Below are positions 1 through 7,812 of a stretch of 64,000 nt of DNA, piece by piece; within the stretch, counting starts at the first letter, position 1; each line of letters begins with the position of its first letter. The position numbers and the translations under genes were made by a program. A model generated the notes under the pieces. That model saw only the letters and a program-made list of their open reading frames with translations, searched no databases and was not told the origin of the DNA. The stretch spans positions 1 to 64,000 of the forward strand of contig CAZOER010000002.1 of the NCBI GenBank assembly GCA_964578905.1, given 5' to 3'. This stretch comes from CAZVBV01 sp964578905. Lineage in GTDB: Bacteria; Patescibacteriota; Gracilibacteria; UBA4473.

Positions 1-670
1 GAAGTGTAATAAGATCAGCAATTCCTTGTACACCTTGTCGGAGTACTTCATCAACAACTGAAAAGGCATCCGTAAGTGGTGTCTTTCGGTCAATGATAGA
101 AAGGATTCGATCATTTGGAATCATAATCAATGTGTCTACACTCTTTTTCATTTCATCGTACCCAGTCTCTGCTTTCTTTCCTCGTTGTGCTCCCTCAAAT
201 GAGAACGGTTTTGTTACGATACCGATAGTGAGAGCTCCCAACTCTCGTGCGATACCAGCCACGACTGGCGCCGCTCCTGTTCCGGTTCCTCCACCAAAGC
301 CGCACGTAATAAACACCATGTCGGCTCCCTTGAGTGCAGATTTGAGTTCATCGAGTGATTCCTCAGCAGCTGCCTTCCCAACATCTGGGTTTGAACCAGC
401 TCCGAGTCCACGAGTTTCTTCTCGTCCGATATGAATCTTTGCCTCCGCTTTATTGTGGTACAACGCTTGTGCGTCAGTATTCACCGCAATAAATTCAACA
501 TTGGCAAAATCAGATTTTACCATTCGGTTAATCGCGTTATTTCCGCCACCACCAATACCAACAACTTTAATGTTAGCAACGGGGGTTACGCCAGGAGTAA
601 TTTCCTGAGAATGTGATTGAGCTTTTTCGCTCTTTCTTTCATCGACAGCCGATTGTAAGAGGTCTTTCAT
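1..670 (-). CDS. ftsZ: Cell division GTPase FtsZ (N-terminal part; C-terminus lies outside the window)
   Basis: FtsZ is the tubulin-like GTPase that forms the division ring under the membrane. About 223 codons are visible. A short variable N-terminus is followed by the Rossmann start [17 protein letters not shown], then NTDAQAL, and the tubulin signature [12 protein letters not shown] that binds the GTP phosphates, then the T7-loop region. The ATG at 670 is the only sensible start before the conserved core. It lies 57 nt downstream of ftsA on the same strand, the usual ftsA-ftsZ order. The gap is almost free of G on the coding strand (CTTAACCCACACC then C/T runs), has no Shine-Dalgarno site, and contains the TAACCCA motif seen before other genes here. 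The missing part is the rest of the GTPase domain and the C-terminal tail. Confidence 0.97.
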   Translation of the reverse strand, partial: MKDLLQSAVDERKSEKAQSHSQEITPGVTPVANIKVVGIGGGGNNAINRMVKSDFANVEFIAVNTDAQALYHNKAEAKIHIGREETRGLGAGSNPDVGKAAAEESLDELKSALKGADMVFITCGFGGGTGTGAAPVVAGIARELGALTIGIVTKPFSFEGAQRGKKAETGYDEMKKSVDTLIMIPNDRILSIIDRKTPLTDAFSVVDEVLRQGVQGIADLITL

Positions 671-727
671 GGGAGGGTGGGGTAAGAGGGGGTGTGGGTT
701 AAGAGGGGGGTCTTTTCAATAAAAAGT

Positions 728-1957
728 TTAAGGAATAAGTTTTTTGAAAAAACTAACAGCAGAACTAAATGTTCTGTTGAAATCAAAATCTAAAAATGAA
801 CGACTTGATCCATATCGATTTGCGAAATGGAGAAGTCCAATTGCTGATGCGAAACTTGGATCATCAACACGATCAACGATTCCCTCAATATTCTGTGGGA
901 ACCCAAGTTGGCACGGTAATTGCAATGTTTCTCGAGCGAGATCAACAACACCTGGCATCTTCACAGCACCACCACAGATGATAGCACCAGCCGGCAATTG
1001 TCCGTCTCGTCCGATTTCCGCCAATTCATCACGAACCATCATAAAGATTTCGTGATAGCGGGCTTCGATAATTTTTGAAATTTGTTTCTTGTCTACGGAG
1101 TGACTGTCCGTTTTTGAGATTTCAGAAAGATCGATTTCTTCTCGATCGCTGACATCATCTGGCAAGGCTGTTCCGTATTCAATTTTAATCTTCTCCGCTG
1201 TTTCCACAGCACATCGCAATCCAATAGCCAGATCGTTTGTCACGTGCTCACCACCGATTGGGATTACTTTTGAAGAAACGATGGTGCCTTCTTCGAAGAC
1301 AGCAACATTTGTCGAACACGCACCTACTTCAACGAGTACACATCCGAGTTCTTTTTGTTTCTTGTTCAATGCTGATTCAGCACACGCGAGTGATGAAGGA
1401 ACAATTTCCTCTGTATCAACACCTGTTTCGTAGAGACATTTTTCAAGGTTCTTAATCGCTCCTGTTTGCCCAGCAATAATGTGAGCCTCCACTTCCAAAC
1501 GAATTCCTGTCATTCCGACGGGGTATTTCGTTCCGTGTTGTGAATCAATTGAAAAGCTTTTTGGAATAATTCTCAAGATATCTCGATTTGAAGGCAATGA
1601 AACAGCTCGTGCTGCATCAAGTACTCGATCGACATCATCTTCTGTAATTTCAGAGTTTGCTCCGCTAATCGCAATCACACCCTTTGAATCGTAAGTTTCA
1701 ATGTGTGGTCCAGAGAACCCAACAAAGACACGATGAATTGGTTCACCACTCATTCGTTCTGCATCTTCGAGTGCTGCGGTAATATTACTGACCGCTTCGT
1801 CGATGCTCGTTACCATTCCTTTTCGGATTCCATTTGAAGGGGAAATTCCGACTCCTAAAATATTAATTAAATTCTTTTTATCTTCGACAACACCGACAAC
1901 AGATCGGATTTTTGAAGATCCAATGTCGAGCGCCACGAATGTCTTTTGTTGTGCCAT
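728..1957 (-). CDS. ftsA: Cell division protein FtsA
   Basis: FtsA is an actin-like ATPase that tethers FtsZ to the membrane and recruits later division proteins. The protein has 409 residues, a normal length. It begins with the phosphate-1 motif VALDIGSSKIRSVVG, continues through the 1C subdomain (GFSGPHIETYDSKGVI), and has a phosphate-2 region reading VEVGACSTNVAVF, where most FtsAs have D-x-G-G-G-T. The adenosine motif is ICGGAVKMPGV. The C-terminus ends in FSSAVSFFKKLIP, which fits the amphipathic membrane-targeting helix of the family. The altered phosphate-2 loop (Glu for Asp, CS for GT) is worth noting, but the fold is otherwise intact. It is first in the visible ftsA-ftsZ unit. Confidence 0.96.
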   Translation of the reverse strand: MAQQKTFVALDIGSSKIRSVVGVVEDKKNLINILGVGISPSNGIRKGMVTSIDEAVSNITAALEDAERMSGEPIHRVFVGFSGPHIETYDSKGVIAISGANSEITEDDVDRVLDAARAVSLPSNRDILRIIPKSFSIDSQHGTKYPVGMTGIRLEVEAHIIAGQTGAIKNLEKCLYETGVDTEEIVPSSLACAESALNKKQKELGCVLVEVGACSTNVAVFEEGTIVSSKVIPIGGEHVTNDLAIGLRCAVETAEKIKIEYGTALPDDVSDREEIDLSEISKTDSHSVDKKQISKIIEARYHEIFMMVRDELAEIGRDGQLPAGAIICGGAVKMPGVVDLARETLQLPCQLGFPQNIEGIVDRVDDPSFASAIGLLHFANRYGSSRSFLDFDFNRTFSSAVSFFKKLIP

Positions 1958-2002
1958 TTTGTTTGATTTTTGGAGAAAAGCGAAAAGCTAATCTCGCGTT
2001 TT

Positions 2003-2031
2003 ACGGTAACAAATACTATGTTCTTGTGCAA
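2003..2031 (-). promoter_or_regulatory. Candidate promoter for ftsA-ftsZ
   Basis: On the minus strand TTGCAC and TACCGT are 17 nt apart, about 45 nt before the ftsA ATG. The rest of the 278-bp gap between ftsA and the exonuclease gene is AT-rich and I see no other gene or terminator in it. The match is moderate, because the -10 box has only three consensus bases. Confidence 0.4.
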
Positions 2032-2235
2032 ATGTTTTTTTCGCTTAACCCGCTTATGAACTGTTTTTGTGAACATTTCTTCTACGGTATAAACAGGGCT
2101 ATCGTTCGTCGTGCTCAAAATAAAAAAAGTCGAAAAAACAAGAAATGTGTTCACTCTTATGGGCTTCCCAGCTCTGAAAAGATATCTAAGAAAATAGAAG
2201 AGGGGGTGTGTCGAGAAAAAAACAGTAAAAAATGA

Positions 2236-3180
2236 TTAGAAGAGTGCGAGTTGCTCTTCATCATCACCTTTTGTTGGTTTCTTTTTTTGTTCAACTTTTC
2301 GAGGTTGATCAAGATTTGTGTTCAACCTGTGGAACCGATTTACAAGTGAACGGAATTCCATCTTCTCCAAGAAGGCAATGCTTTTGTCAGGACGGAGTTC
2401 GAACTTTGCATCGAGATCAAATTCTACAGGCACATCAATCTTAATCGTTGCCAGCATCTTGCAGTGCAGAGCTTGGTTTTTTTGTGTTGAAAATTTCTCG
2501 CTTACCTTTGGCGCGAGTTCATCGAGATGTTCATAGATTTTCTCGAGCGTTCCGAACTCCTGCAGGAGCTTGGTAGCGGTCTTGGGACCGATTCCCATAA
2601 TACCCTTAAAATTATCAGAGCTGTCTCCAATAATCGCTTTGTAATCAATCATTTGATCGGGCGTGATGCCATAGCGCGCAAGCGCTTCCTTGGGACCGTA
2701 GGGGATCTGTTGTTCAATAGGTCCGTTAAATCGCACCAAAGACACGTTGTCGGAGATCAATTGGAGGAAGTCGAGATCTCCACTGAGAATCTTCACATCG
2801 TGCTCTTTGTCATCCGCATTGTGTGCAAGCGTTCCGATGATGTCATCAGACTCGAATCCGGGCATTTTTAAAACAGGGATTTCAAAGCTTTCCAACAACT
2901 CGTATATATACGGTATCTGAATATAGAAATCATCAGGTGCTTTTTCACGTTGGGCTTTGTAGTTCTCATCGGCTTCGTGCCGGAAGGTTTTCTCCTTTGT
3001 ATCAAAGGAAACAATCAATCCATCAGGTCTGAAGTGATGAATGATATGCAGGAGCATTGAAGCGAATCCGTACACCATACCGACCTTTACGCCCTTCCAC
3101 ATGGGGATAAAGCCCTTATTGATCCCATGATAGGATCGGTGCATGAGGGAGTTTCCATCGACTAAAATAATAGTTTTCAT
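2236..3180 (-). CDS. Standalone 5'-3' exonuclease (PolA N-terminal-domain type) with a clamp-binding tail
   Basis: This 314-residue protein matches the 5'-nuclease domain of DNA polymerase I, which removes RNA primers and flaps. The sequence starts with ILVDGNSLMHRSYHG, contains the metal-binding acidic cluster MPGFESDDIIGTLA and GDLDFLQL, then GDSSDNFKGIMGIGPKTA (the helix-hairpin-helix/H3TH region). No polymerase or proofreading domain follows, so it is a separate nuclease and not a truncated PolA. The last residues, EEQLALF, match the QLxLF beta-clamp-binding pentapeptide after a charged linker (residues about 290-314), so it is probably held at the replication fork by the sliding clamp. 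It is read divergently from the 3253 gene. Confidence 0.93.
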   Translation of the reverse strand: MKTIILVDGNSLMHRSYHGINKGFIPMWKGVKVGMVYGFASMLLHIIHHFRPDGLIVSFDTKEKTFRHEADENYKAQREKAPDDFYIQIPYIYELLESFEIPVLKMPGFESDDIIGTLAHNADDKEHDVKILSGDLDFLQLISDNVSLVRFNGPIEQQIPYGPKEALARYGITPDQMIDYKAIIGDSSDNFKGIMGIGPKTATKLLQEFGTLEKIYEHLDELAPKVSEKFSTQKNQALHCKMLATIKIDVPVEFDLDAKFELRPDKSIAFLEKMEFRSLVNRFHRLNTNLDQPRKVEQKKKPTKGDDEEQLALF

Positions 3181-3200
3181 TGTTTGACAAGGGGTTCCGC

Positions 3201-3229
3201 TCGACTTTCGTCTTTATTTCTGCTATCAT
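3201..3229 (+). promoter_or_regulatory. Promoter of the 3253 gene with a symmetric -10 shared by the divergent nuclease gene
   Basis: TCGACT and TATCAT (3224-3229) are 17 nt apart, with an extended -10 (TGC before TATCAT). The box lies in the near-palindrome GCTATCATAGC, so the minus strand reads TATGAT and could serve the exonuclease gene starting at 3180. The distance to ATG 3253 is 23 nt. A TTG at 3238 would be leaderless. Confidence 0.45.
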
Positions 3230-3252
3230 AGCCGGATTTGTTAAATCCTCAA

Positions 3253-3792
3253 ATGACTTCAATAGTTTCTTCGCAAGACCAGTCCATGACTTCTACCAAA
3301 CCAGTACAAACAAAATTGCATATGGGGATCATTGCTCCAATGACAGAGAAAAATCATGCTGATTTTCTTCTTCAAGGATTTGAAGCGATGTGTGAGTTAG
3401 GAATTGAAGTATCAGTGTTGGCGGAAGGGGATAGCAACGCTCAGAAGAAATGTTTTGAATTGTCAGAGAAATATCCCGAACAGTTTCATATTCTTGAAGC
3501 CGTGCCTCGAAATAAGACGCATATATTGAAATCAGTAGATGTGGTCGTGTTCACGAGTAAGCCAGATTGGAAAACGGTAAAAGAGATGGCAAAGAATGAA
3601 ATTGTATCGATTGTTCCCGATGGATCTGGATTGCAAAATTTCAATGCTCAAACAGAACAGGGGAATGCCTTTACCTTTGAACCAAACAGTTTTTGGGGAT
3701 TTGTTTCAGCGATTATTCGAGCTTCTGAGAATTCACAATTCGAATACGATTGGAAGAACATCAAAAGAAACATTAAAGAGTTGGCACTGTAA
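3253..3792 (+). CDS. Degenerate glycogen/starch-synthase-like GT-B half-domain protein
   Basis: A 179-residue protein that resembles the C-terminal nucleotide-sugar-binding half of bacterial glycogen synthase (GT5). It has a first strand LHMGIIAPMTEKNHADFLLQG, a strand ISVLAEGD in the place of the usual VGTGD, a helix AQKKCFELSEKYPEQFHI, and DVVVFTSKPDWKTVKEMA where active enzymes have the E-x7-E motif; here the first Glu is Lys. The acceptor-binding N-terminal half is absent. It is therefore probably not a normal synthase; it may be a binding or regulatory relic. ATG 3253 is preferred to TTG 3238; ATG 3289 is also possible. It is a single gene followed by tRNA-Leu. Confidence 0.6.
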   Translation: MTSIVSSQDQSMTSTKPVQTKLHMGIIAPMTEKNHADFLLQGFEAMCELGIEVSVLAEGDSNAQKKCFELSEKYPEQFHILEAVPRNKTHILKSVDVVVFTSKPDWKTVKEMAKNEIVSIVPDGSGLQNFNAQTEQGNAFTFEPNSFWGFVSAIIRASENSQFEYDWKNIKRNIKELAL

Positions 3793-3845
3793 AAAGTTGA
3801 AAAGTTACAAAAGTTCCTTACAATCTCGGAGCTTTTTTTGTAATC

Positions 3846-3930
3846 GCACGAGTGGTGAAATTGGTATACACGCTAGTCTTAGGAACTAGTGCCGCAAGGC
3901 GTGAGGGTTCGAGTCCCTCCTCGTGCACCA
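3846..3930 (+). tRNA. tRNA-Leu (anticodon TAG)
   Basis: An 85-nt class II tRNA with encoded CCA. The acceptor arms are GCACGAG and CTCGTGC. The anticodon stem CTAGT/ACTAG holds the loop CTTAGGA, giving anticodon TAG, which reads CUN leucine codons. The long variable arm (GTGCCGCAAGGCGT) and the T arm GAGGGTTCGAGTCCCTC are present. Its last 18 nt recur at 4071-4088. Confidence 0.97.
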
Positions 3931-4089
3931 TAAAAATACAGAATACTCCGAAGGAGTGTGCTGTATTTTTATAATACGGACGGACGAGAACCCAGTGGGT
4001 TCGATACAAGGAGCTAAAAAAAGAAAGCGACCGCAGGGCATTTTCTTTTTGTGCGACGACGTCACAAAGTGTCCCTCCTCGTGCACCAT
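3931..4089 (+). repeat. Spacer ending in a perfect copy of the tRNA-Leu 3' end
   Basis: The 18-nt tail of tRNA-Leu including CCA (3913-3930, GTCCCTCCTCGTGCACCA) is repeated exactly at 4071-4088, and both are followed by T. Between the copies lie the terminator hairpin, a small hairpin GAACCC-AGT-GGGTTC (3988-4002), and AGTGGGTTC...ACAAGGAG.TAAAA (3994-4018), which is also found downstream of tRNA-His at 29438-29469. No coding sequence is seen. The direct repeat looks like the att duplication left by tRNA-targeting integration, but the insert is only about 140 bp. Confidence 0.7.
3932..3970 (+). terminator. Rho-independent-type hairpin after tRNA-Leu
   Basis: AAAAATACAG pairs with CTGTATTTTT, and inside it ACTCC-GAA-GGAGT forms a second stem. 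The long stem ends in a T-run, as expected for the tRNA-Leu transcript. Confidence 0.75.
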
Positions 4090-4101
4090 CTTTGAATAAA
4101 A

Positions 4102-4128
4102 AAACCCGGGTTCTTAGAACCCGGGTTT
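4102..4128. terminator. Bidirectional palindrome (AAACCCGGGTTCT arms), terminator of the 4149 gene
   Basis: Thirteen-base arms AAACCCGGGTTCT and AGAACCCGGGTTT are separated by one base and flanked by A and T runs. The palindrome sits just past the stop codon of the minus-strand gene. Exactly the same arms with a 19-nt loop occur at 11725-11769. Confidence 0.65.
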
Positions 4129-4148
4129 AAATTTAAATCTAAATTAAA

Positions 4149-4940
4149 TTAATCTCTCAAACTTCCTCCCAAATCTCCTTCTAATCGAGGACCCCTCCAT
4201 CCAGAACGTCCACTTCGTACTTTTTGTCGAAACTTTGGTCGTTTTCGAGTGTCTAGTTCTCGCCAATGTCGTTGTGTTCCAGGATCTTCTTTCATAGCTC
4301 TCTGTGTGAAGTAACTACTCATGTTCATATACCCGGTTCGTTTCATACGAGTAGAGGTTTCCCATCCTGGACGTCGAGAGCCTCCATCAGTTAGATTCTT
4401 TTTAAACTTCTGAACCTTTGTCATTTCTCCTTCCTGTTTGAGTCCCGGCATTGTGCCGTCGTTCAGTTCTCGAAATCGACCGTAGGCTTCTGAATCATTC
4501 AAATCAGGCAAGGGTGTTGAAGATCGATTGTCAAAATAAGAACCACCTTTTTCTTTATTGAGTCTCATATTCTCAGTTCCACGTCGACGAGTGTAAAGCG
4601 CTCGTCCTACGAATCGTGGCTGACTCGTCATCCGTCTTTGGACAGGGTTTTCCTTTTGCTCTTTTGCAAGTTCTTGAATGCGTTTGGTTCGTGCCATTCT
4701 TCGTCGATTAACAACATCCCTGAAACGAGTACTCGTTGATTTTGGTTTTACCAAATCACAAGAAGAAATGATCTTCCAGGTTTCTGGAACATCACAGGGA
4801 GTAGAAAAAGTTTCACACACACCTTGAGGACTTACTGCATGTTGTGTGACTTGAATACACATGGATGAAGTCGGCTCAAAATCTGCCGCAAAGGCTGGCG
4901 TAATGAGAAAGGCGAGACCGAGTAAAAGATATTTTTTCAT
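4149..4940 (-). CDS. Secreted basic protein with STRMKRTG motif, function unknown
   Basis: I do not recognise the family. The 263-residue product has a clear signal peptide (MKKYLLLGLAFLITPAFA, cleaved before ADF). A short domain with four cysteines (residues about 28-62, containing CIQV, GVCET, TPCDV and SSCDL) is followed by a long, very basic, Arg-rich and probably disordered tail. The tail contains STRMKRTGYM, almost the same as STRMKRTGAM in the secreted protein at 19458-20129. The start was set at the ATG directly before the signal peptide; an upstream in-frame ATG at 4970 would add ten residues. It lies 40 nt after the FN3 protein gene and is probably co-transcribed with it. Confidence 0.8.
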   Translation of the reverse strand: MKKYLLLGLAFLITPAFAADFEPTSSMCIQVTQHAVSPQGVCETFSTPCDVPETWKIISSCDLVKPKSTSTRFRDVVNRRRMARTKRIQELAKEQKENPVQRRMTSQPRFVGRALYTRRRGTENMRLNKEKGGSYFDNRSSTPLPDLNDSEAYGRFRELNDGTMPGLKQEGEMTKVQKFKKNLTDGGSRRPGWETSTRMKRTGYMNMSSYFTQRAMKEDPGTQRHWRELDTRKRPKFRQKVRSGRSGWRGPRLEGDLGGSLRD

Positions 4941-4980
4941 TTTATTTTTATTCAAAAGGGAGTGTAACACAGAAGGTATG

Positions 4981-6144
4981 TTACTTACAATTTCGTTTCA
5001 AGACACGACACATTCGCTCTCGAAGAGTTTCTCTTGATTTTGTAGCGGTCGTTGTTCGAGTCGAAGAACTTCCATAATCAGGATAACGTGGTTGAGTACT
5101 TGTTGTTCGATTAGAACTTGAATTAGAGCTGGTTCCAAGTCTTCGGAGTTTAAGTTTCCATGATTGAAGTTCTCGTTCCAGTTCGGCGATTTTCTTTTGA
5201 ATCTGTGCTCGTGTTTTTATGTTTGAATCAGAAGTGGAAGATGACGTCGTTGTAGTCGTACTTGTTGTATCTTCAGTCGAAGTATCAGTCGTTGTCGTTG
5301 TTGTGCTTGATCCAGGAACAGAAACCGTTGTCAGGGCACTATCGCGAACCAAACCTCGTTTTCGGAGTCGTTCGATTCGTGCTTTTTGTACAGCAGAGTA
5401 GGCTTTTTGAGTAGTAAAGATTTCATTAATTCCTGTACCAAACTTTTTGTTTTCTCCACCAACATATTTATAGAAATATCCTTTCGCTTCGTATTTTGTT
5501 TCTGGTGTGAGCCCTGTTATTTTTCCGCTCGTAATATCGAGACCGGCTTTGAGTTCTACAAGTGTGTCAGCACTGCCATATTTTTTCAACACAACGATAA
5601 CACCAGTTGCATCACTTTTCGCTAAGTTCGGTCGAGACCATGAGAATGTTGCGTAGGTGTCGTAACGAGTAACGCGAAGTTTTCCGAATTCAATACCAAC
5701 GCTTGATGAATTATCAGCAACGACAGGATCATTCGGCTCAATTATTTCACTTTCAGTCTCCCCATTGGAGAGATATTTCCATTTCAAAACTTTAGAACCA
5801 TTTGTCAGAATTCGTGATCGACCATCGACGACATAGGTATATATTCGGAAGTAGTACCATGTGTTGTCTTCAAATGCTGCTGCTCGAAGAGAGAGGTTAT
5901 TGAGTTTTTTATTCAAAAAGAGCTTTCCAGGATCTACGTTTCGGACTTTATTTTCATATTCACTATATTGGATAGCGTATCCATCAGTATCATACAGAAG
6001 AGAATCAGCAAGGTGATCCCATTGAAGGAATACCTTATTGTCCGTGGTATAGAGCGCACTTACATTTGTAATGTCACTCGCCTGCACTGAATGCATACCA
6101 AAAAAGAAACTCGCAACGAGACCGAGGAAAAATAATTTTTTCAT
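4981..6144 (-). CDS. Secreted protein with two fibronectin type III-like domains
   Basis: A 387-residue exported protein. It has a signal peptide (residues 1-22, ending HSVQA), then two FN3-like beta domains. The first is about residues 25-125 (VFLQWDHLADSLLYDTDGYAIQY, WYYFRIYTYV), the second about 150-245 (ATFSWSRPN, GLTPETKYEAKGYFY). After that come a Ser/Thr-rich linker (about 270-310), a short coiled coil (about 312-340, KKIAELERELQSWKLKLRRL), another Ser/Thr/Arg-rich stretch and a basic tail with two Cys. The layout suggests a surface or wall-associated adhesin-like or scaffolding protein; the partner is unknown. The leader is about 97 nt, A-rich and without a Shine-Dalgarno site. Confidence 0.82.
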   Translation of the reverse strand: MKKLFFLGLVASFFFGMHSVQASDITNVSALYTTDNKVFLQWDHLADSLLYDTDGYAIQYSEYENKVRNVDPGKLFLNKKLNNLSLRAAAFEDNTWYYFRIYTYVVDGRSRILTNGSKVLKWKYLSNGETESEIIEPNDPVVADNSSSVGIEFGKLRVTRYDTYATFSWSRPNLAKSDATGVIVVLKKYGSADTLVELKAGLDITSGKITGLTPETKYEAKGYFYKYVGGENKKFGTGINEIFTTQKAYSAVQKARIERLRKRGLVRDSALTTVSVPGSSTTTTTTDTSTEDTTSTTTTTSSSTSDSNIKTRAQIQKKIAELERELQSWKLKLRRLGTSSNSSSNRTTSTQPRYPDYGSSSTRTTTATKSRETLRERMCRVLKRNCK

Positions 6145-6247
6145 GGTGTTTGTTTTTGTTTAGAAATAAAAATAACGACGATCAGATACTAGTACGAATA
6201 CAGAAAGATTTTCTTTCACAAATCTGAACGTCGAAAAGAACACACAG

Positions 6248-6275
6248 ATTCTAAGTTTCTCGCCTTCTTCGTCAA
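6248..6275 (-). promoter_or_regulatory. Promoter for the FN3 protein gene
   Basis: On the minus strand TTGACG and TAGAAT are 16 nt apart, directly after the lepB stop codon. This gives the secreted-protein pair its own promoter with a leader of about 97 nt. Confidence 0.55.
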
Positions 6276-6281
6276 GGACAT

Positions 6282-6929
6282 TTATTCCACGGTTTCTAAT
6301 TCAAGAAGGGGCTTGAGTTCATTTTCAATCCATCGGCTTTTCCAAAAAGGCCAGATAACAAATTCAGCTTTTCCGGTGATGTTTTTCTTTGGAATAAAAG
6401 GCGTGTGTGTCCCGTCGCAACCTCCTGACCAAAAGCACTGACGAGCATCTAAACTTTCAGCTCTGTTGTCTCCCATGAGGAGATAGTGTCCTTCTGGAAC
6501 CGTAAATTCAGTTCGTCCAAAGGTTTGTGTTCTGCCTTGATTACGAGGAGAGAGGTAGCTTTCCTCAAGTTGGTAATCTTCTACAAACTCATTATTCAAA
6601 TAGGTTTTTCCATTTTTGATTTCAATCGTATCTCCCGGAACTCCGAGAATTCTCTTGATGTAAAAAATCTTTTTGTGAGGAGGATGAAATACCACGACTT
6701 CACCCCGCAAAGGTTCTCGAAGGAAGTTGTATGAAACTTCATTTACAAAAATGAATTCTCCTTTGCCATACTGACACTCTTCTTGCAGTACATTCAGCGT
6801 TGGGCACATGGAAGGCCCTGACACACGGAAGAATTGGAAAATATAGAATCGGATAAAGAGAACGATTCCAATAAGGATAAGCGCTTCGATAATAAAACTG
6901 GTCCAGCTCTGGTCTTTGTCTTTGATCAT
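6282..6929 (-). CDS. lepB: Signal peptidase I
   Basis: A membrane-bound serine protease that removes signal peptides from exported proteins. The 215-residue protein has one N-terminal membrane helix (residues about 11-31). The catalytic serine is in SGPSMCPTL (Ser40), the general-base lysine in IFYIKRILGVPGD (Lys92), and box E reads GHYLLMGDNRAESLDAR (residues 147-162). Two cysteine pairs, near residues 42/52 and 164/170 (CFWSGGC), lie on the outer side and may form disulfides, which is less usual in this family. The many signal peptides in this window are its likely substrates. It is read divergently from the 6988 gene. Confidence 0.95.
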   Translation of the reverse strand: MIKDKDQSWTSFIIEALILIGIVLFIRFYIFQFFRVSGPSMCPTLNVLQEECQYGKGEFIFVNEVSYNFLREPLRGEVVVFHPPHKKIFYIKRILGVPGDTIEIKNGKTYLNNEFVEDYQLEESYLSPRNQGRTQTFGRTEFTVPEGHYLLMGDNRAESLDARQCFWSGGCDGTHTPFIPKKNITGKAEFVIWPFWKSRWIENELKPLLELETVE

Positions 6930-6972
6930 GTGATAAAATTTCTTGCAGAGTGTAAAACAAAAAGTTTTCTGC

Positions 6973-6978
6973 TACAAT
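6973..6978 (+). promoter_or_regulatory. Extended -10 box, predicted leaderless start for the 6988 gene
   Basis: TGC-TACAAT ends 9 nt before ATG 6988. I see no good -35 box, as expected for an extended -10 promoter. Transcription should begin 0-3 nt before the start codon. Confidence 0.55.
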
Positions 6979-6987
6979 CTTTTCCAG

Positions 6988-7764
6988 ATGGCGAATTACA
7001 AACTTTTTAACGCAAAGCGATTAGGATTCGGTTCGCTCCTCGAAGATAACGAGGCAGTGGAGGCGGTTTTTCGAAAAGAGTTTTCTTCAACGTTTGCGAA
7101 GATGATGTTTTATTTTCTCCTCTGGGGAGGCGTTGCTGGCGGGATTTGGTATATCTTCAGATTCTATGGCATGTGGGAATGGGTGGAGTTAATCTTCATT
7201 CTTTTTGCTTTCTATAAATCAATCTGTGTTTTCTTCACGTGGTATTTCAATGCCATTTTGATGACGACTGATAATCTTGTCTTTGTAGAAAGGAAAGGAC
7301 TGCTTAATAAAAAATCATCCAGAATTGATTATTGGAATCTTGATGAAATTCAGGTGGTGCGGATTGGGATTCGGTCGTTTATGGGAAATTACGGAGACTT
7401 GTTCTTTATGAAGTACAACGGGGGAATCCTCTACGAAGCGCACCGTATGCATGCTCCACAGAGAGTCGCACGAATTATTGAGAACTATCGAGAACAGCAA
7501 GTCGATGCCAAGAACTTCACGGAAGAATCATCGCTCAAAGAACTGATCTCCGGACTCGTGCAAACCCATGTCAGAGACAAAGGACAGCCAGAACGAGACG
7601 AGAGGGTTTCCAAACGTCCCGCGAGTGGAGCGTCATTAAATGTCGAACCGAAAGGAAAGAAAGGAAGAGACTCTATTATCAAAAAAGTGTTTCATCCTGA
7701 TGAAATGGCAATCGAAGTCGAGAAGGAACTCGACGATGATGGCGGGATTGAGATTGATTTGTGA
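6988..7764 (+). CDS. Membrane protein with bacterial PH-like (YdbT/bPH2-type) domain
   Basis: A 258-residue protein with two membrane helices near residues 35-57 (MMFYFLLWGGVAGGIWYIF) and 60-88, followed by a PH-like beta domain: NAILMTTDNLVFVERKGLLNKKSSRI, then LDEIQVVRIGIRSFMGNYGDLFF. This matches the pattern of bacterial PH-domain proteins, which sit at the membrane and whose role is poorly known. The C-terminal 80 residues are charged and probably disordered, ending in an acidic tail. The ATG at 6988 starts right before the conserved part; an in-frame start at 6943 would lie upstream of the promoter. A second PH-like membrane protein is at 42757. Confidence 0.7.
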   Translation: MANYKLFNAKRLGFGSLLEDNEAVEAVFRKEFSSTFAKMMFYFLLWGGVAGGIWYIFRFYGMWEWVELIFILFAFYKSICVFFTWYFNAILMTTDNLVFVERKGLLNKKSSRIDYWNLDEIQVVRIGIRSFMGNYGDLFFMKYNGGILYEAHRMHAPQRVARIIENYREQQVDAKNFTEESSLKELISGLVQTHVRDKGQPERDERVSKRPASGASLNVEPKGKKGRDSIIKKVFHPDEMAIEVEKELDDDGGIEIDL

Positions 7765-7772
7765 TTTTAGGG

Positions 7773-7801
7773 AGATACGTATCCTTTTGGGATACGTATC
7801 T
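7773..7801. terminator. Bidirectional terminator between convergent genes (GATACGTATC arms)
   Basis: AGATACGTATCC-TTTT-GGGATACGTATCT forms a 12-bp stem between the stops of the PH protein and nrdB. Each arm carries the palindrome ATACGTAT, also found over the -35 box at 24047-24058. Confidence 0.65.
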
Positions 7802-7812
7802 TATTCGAATAC

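Noticed and set aside
1867..2154. A 95-codon minus frame upstream of and overlapping ftsA
   Set aside because: It overlaps the conserved start of FtsA in another frame and its composition is that of AT-rich leader DNA.
3818..4089. Minus-strand open frames starting MVHEEG across tRNA-Leu
   Set aside because: These are the well-known false frames antisense to a tRNA 3' end; both start in the duplicated tRNA tail and have no coding character.
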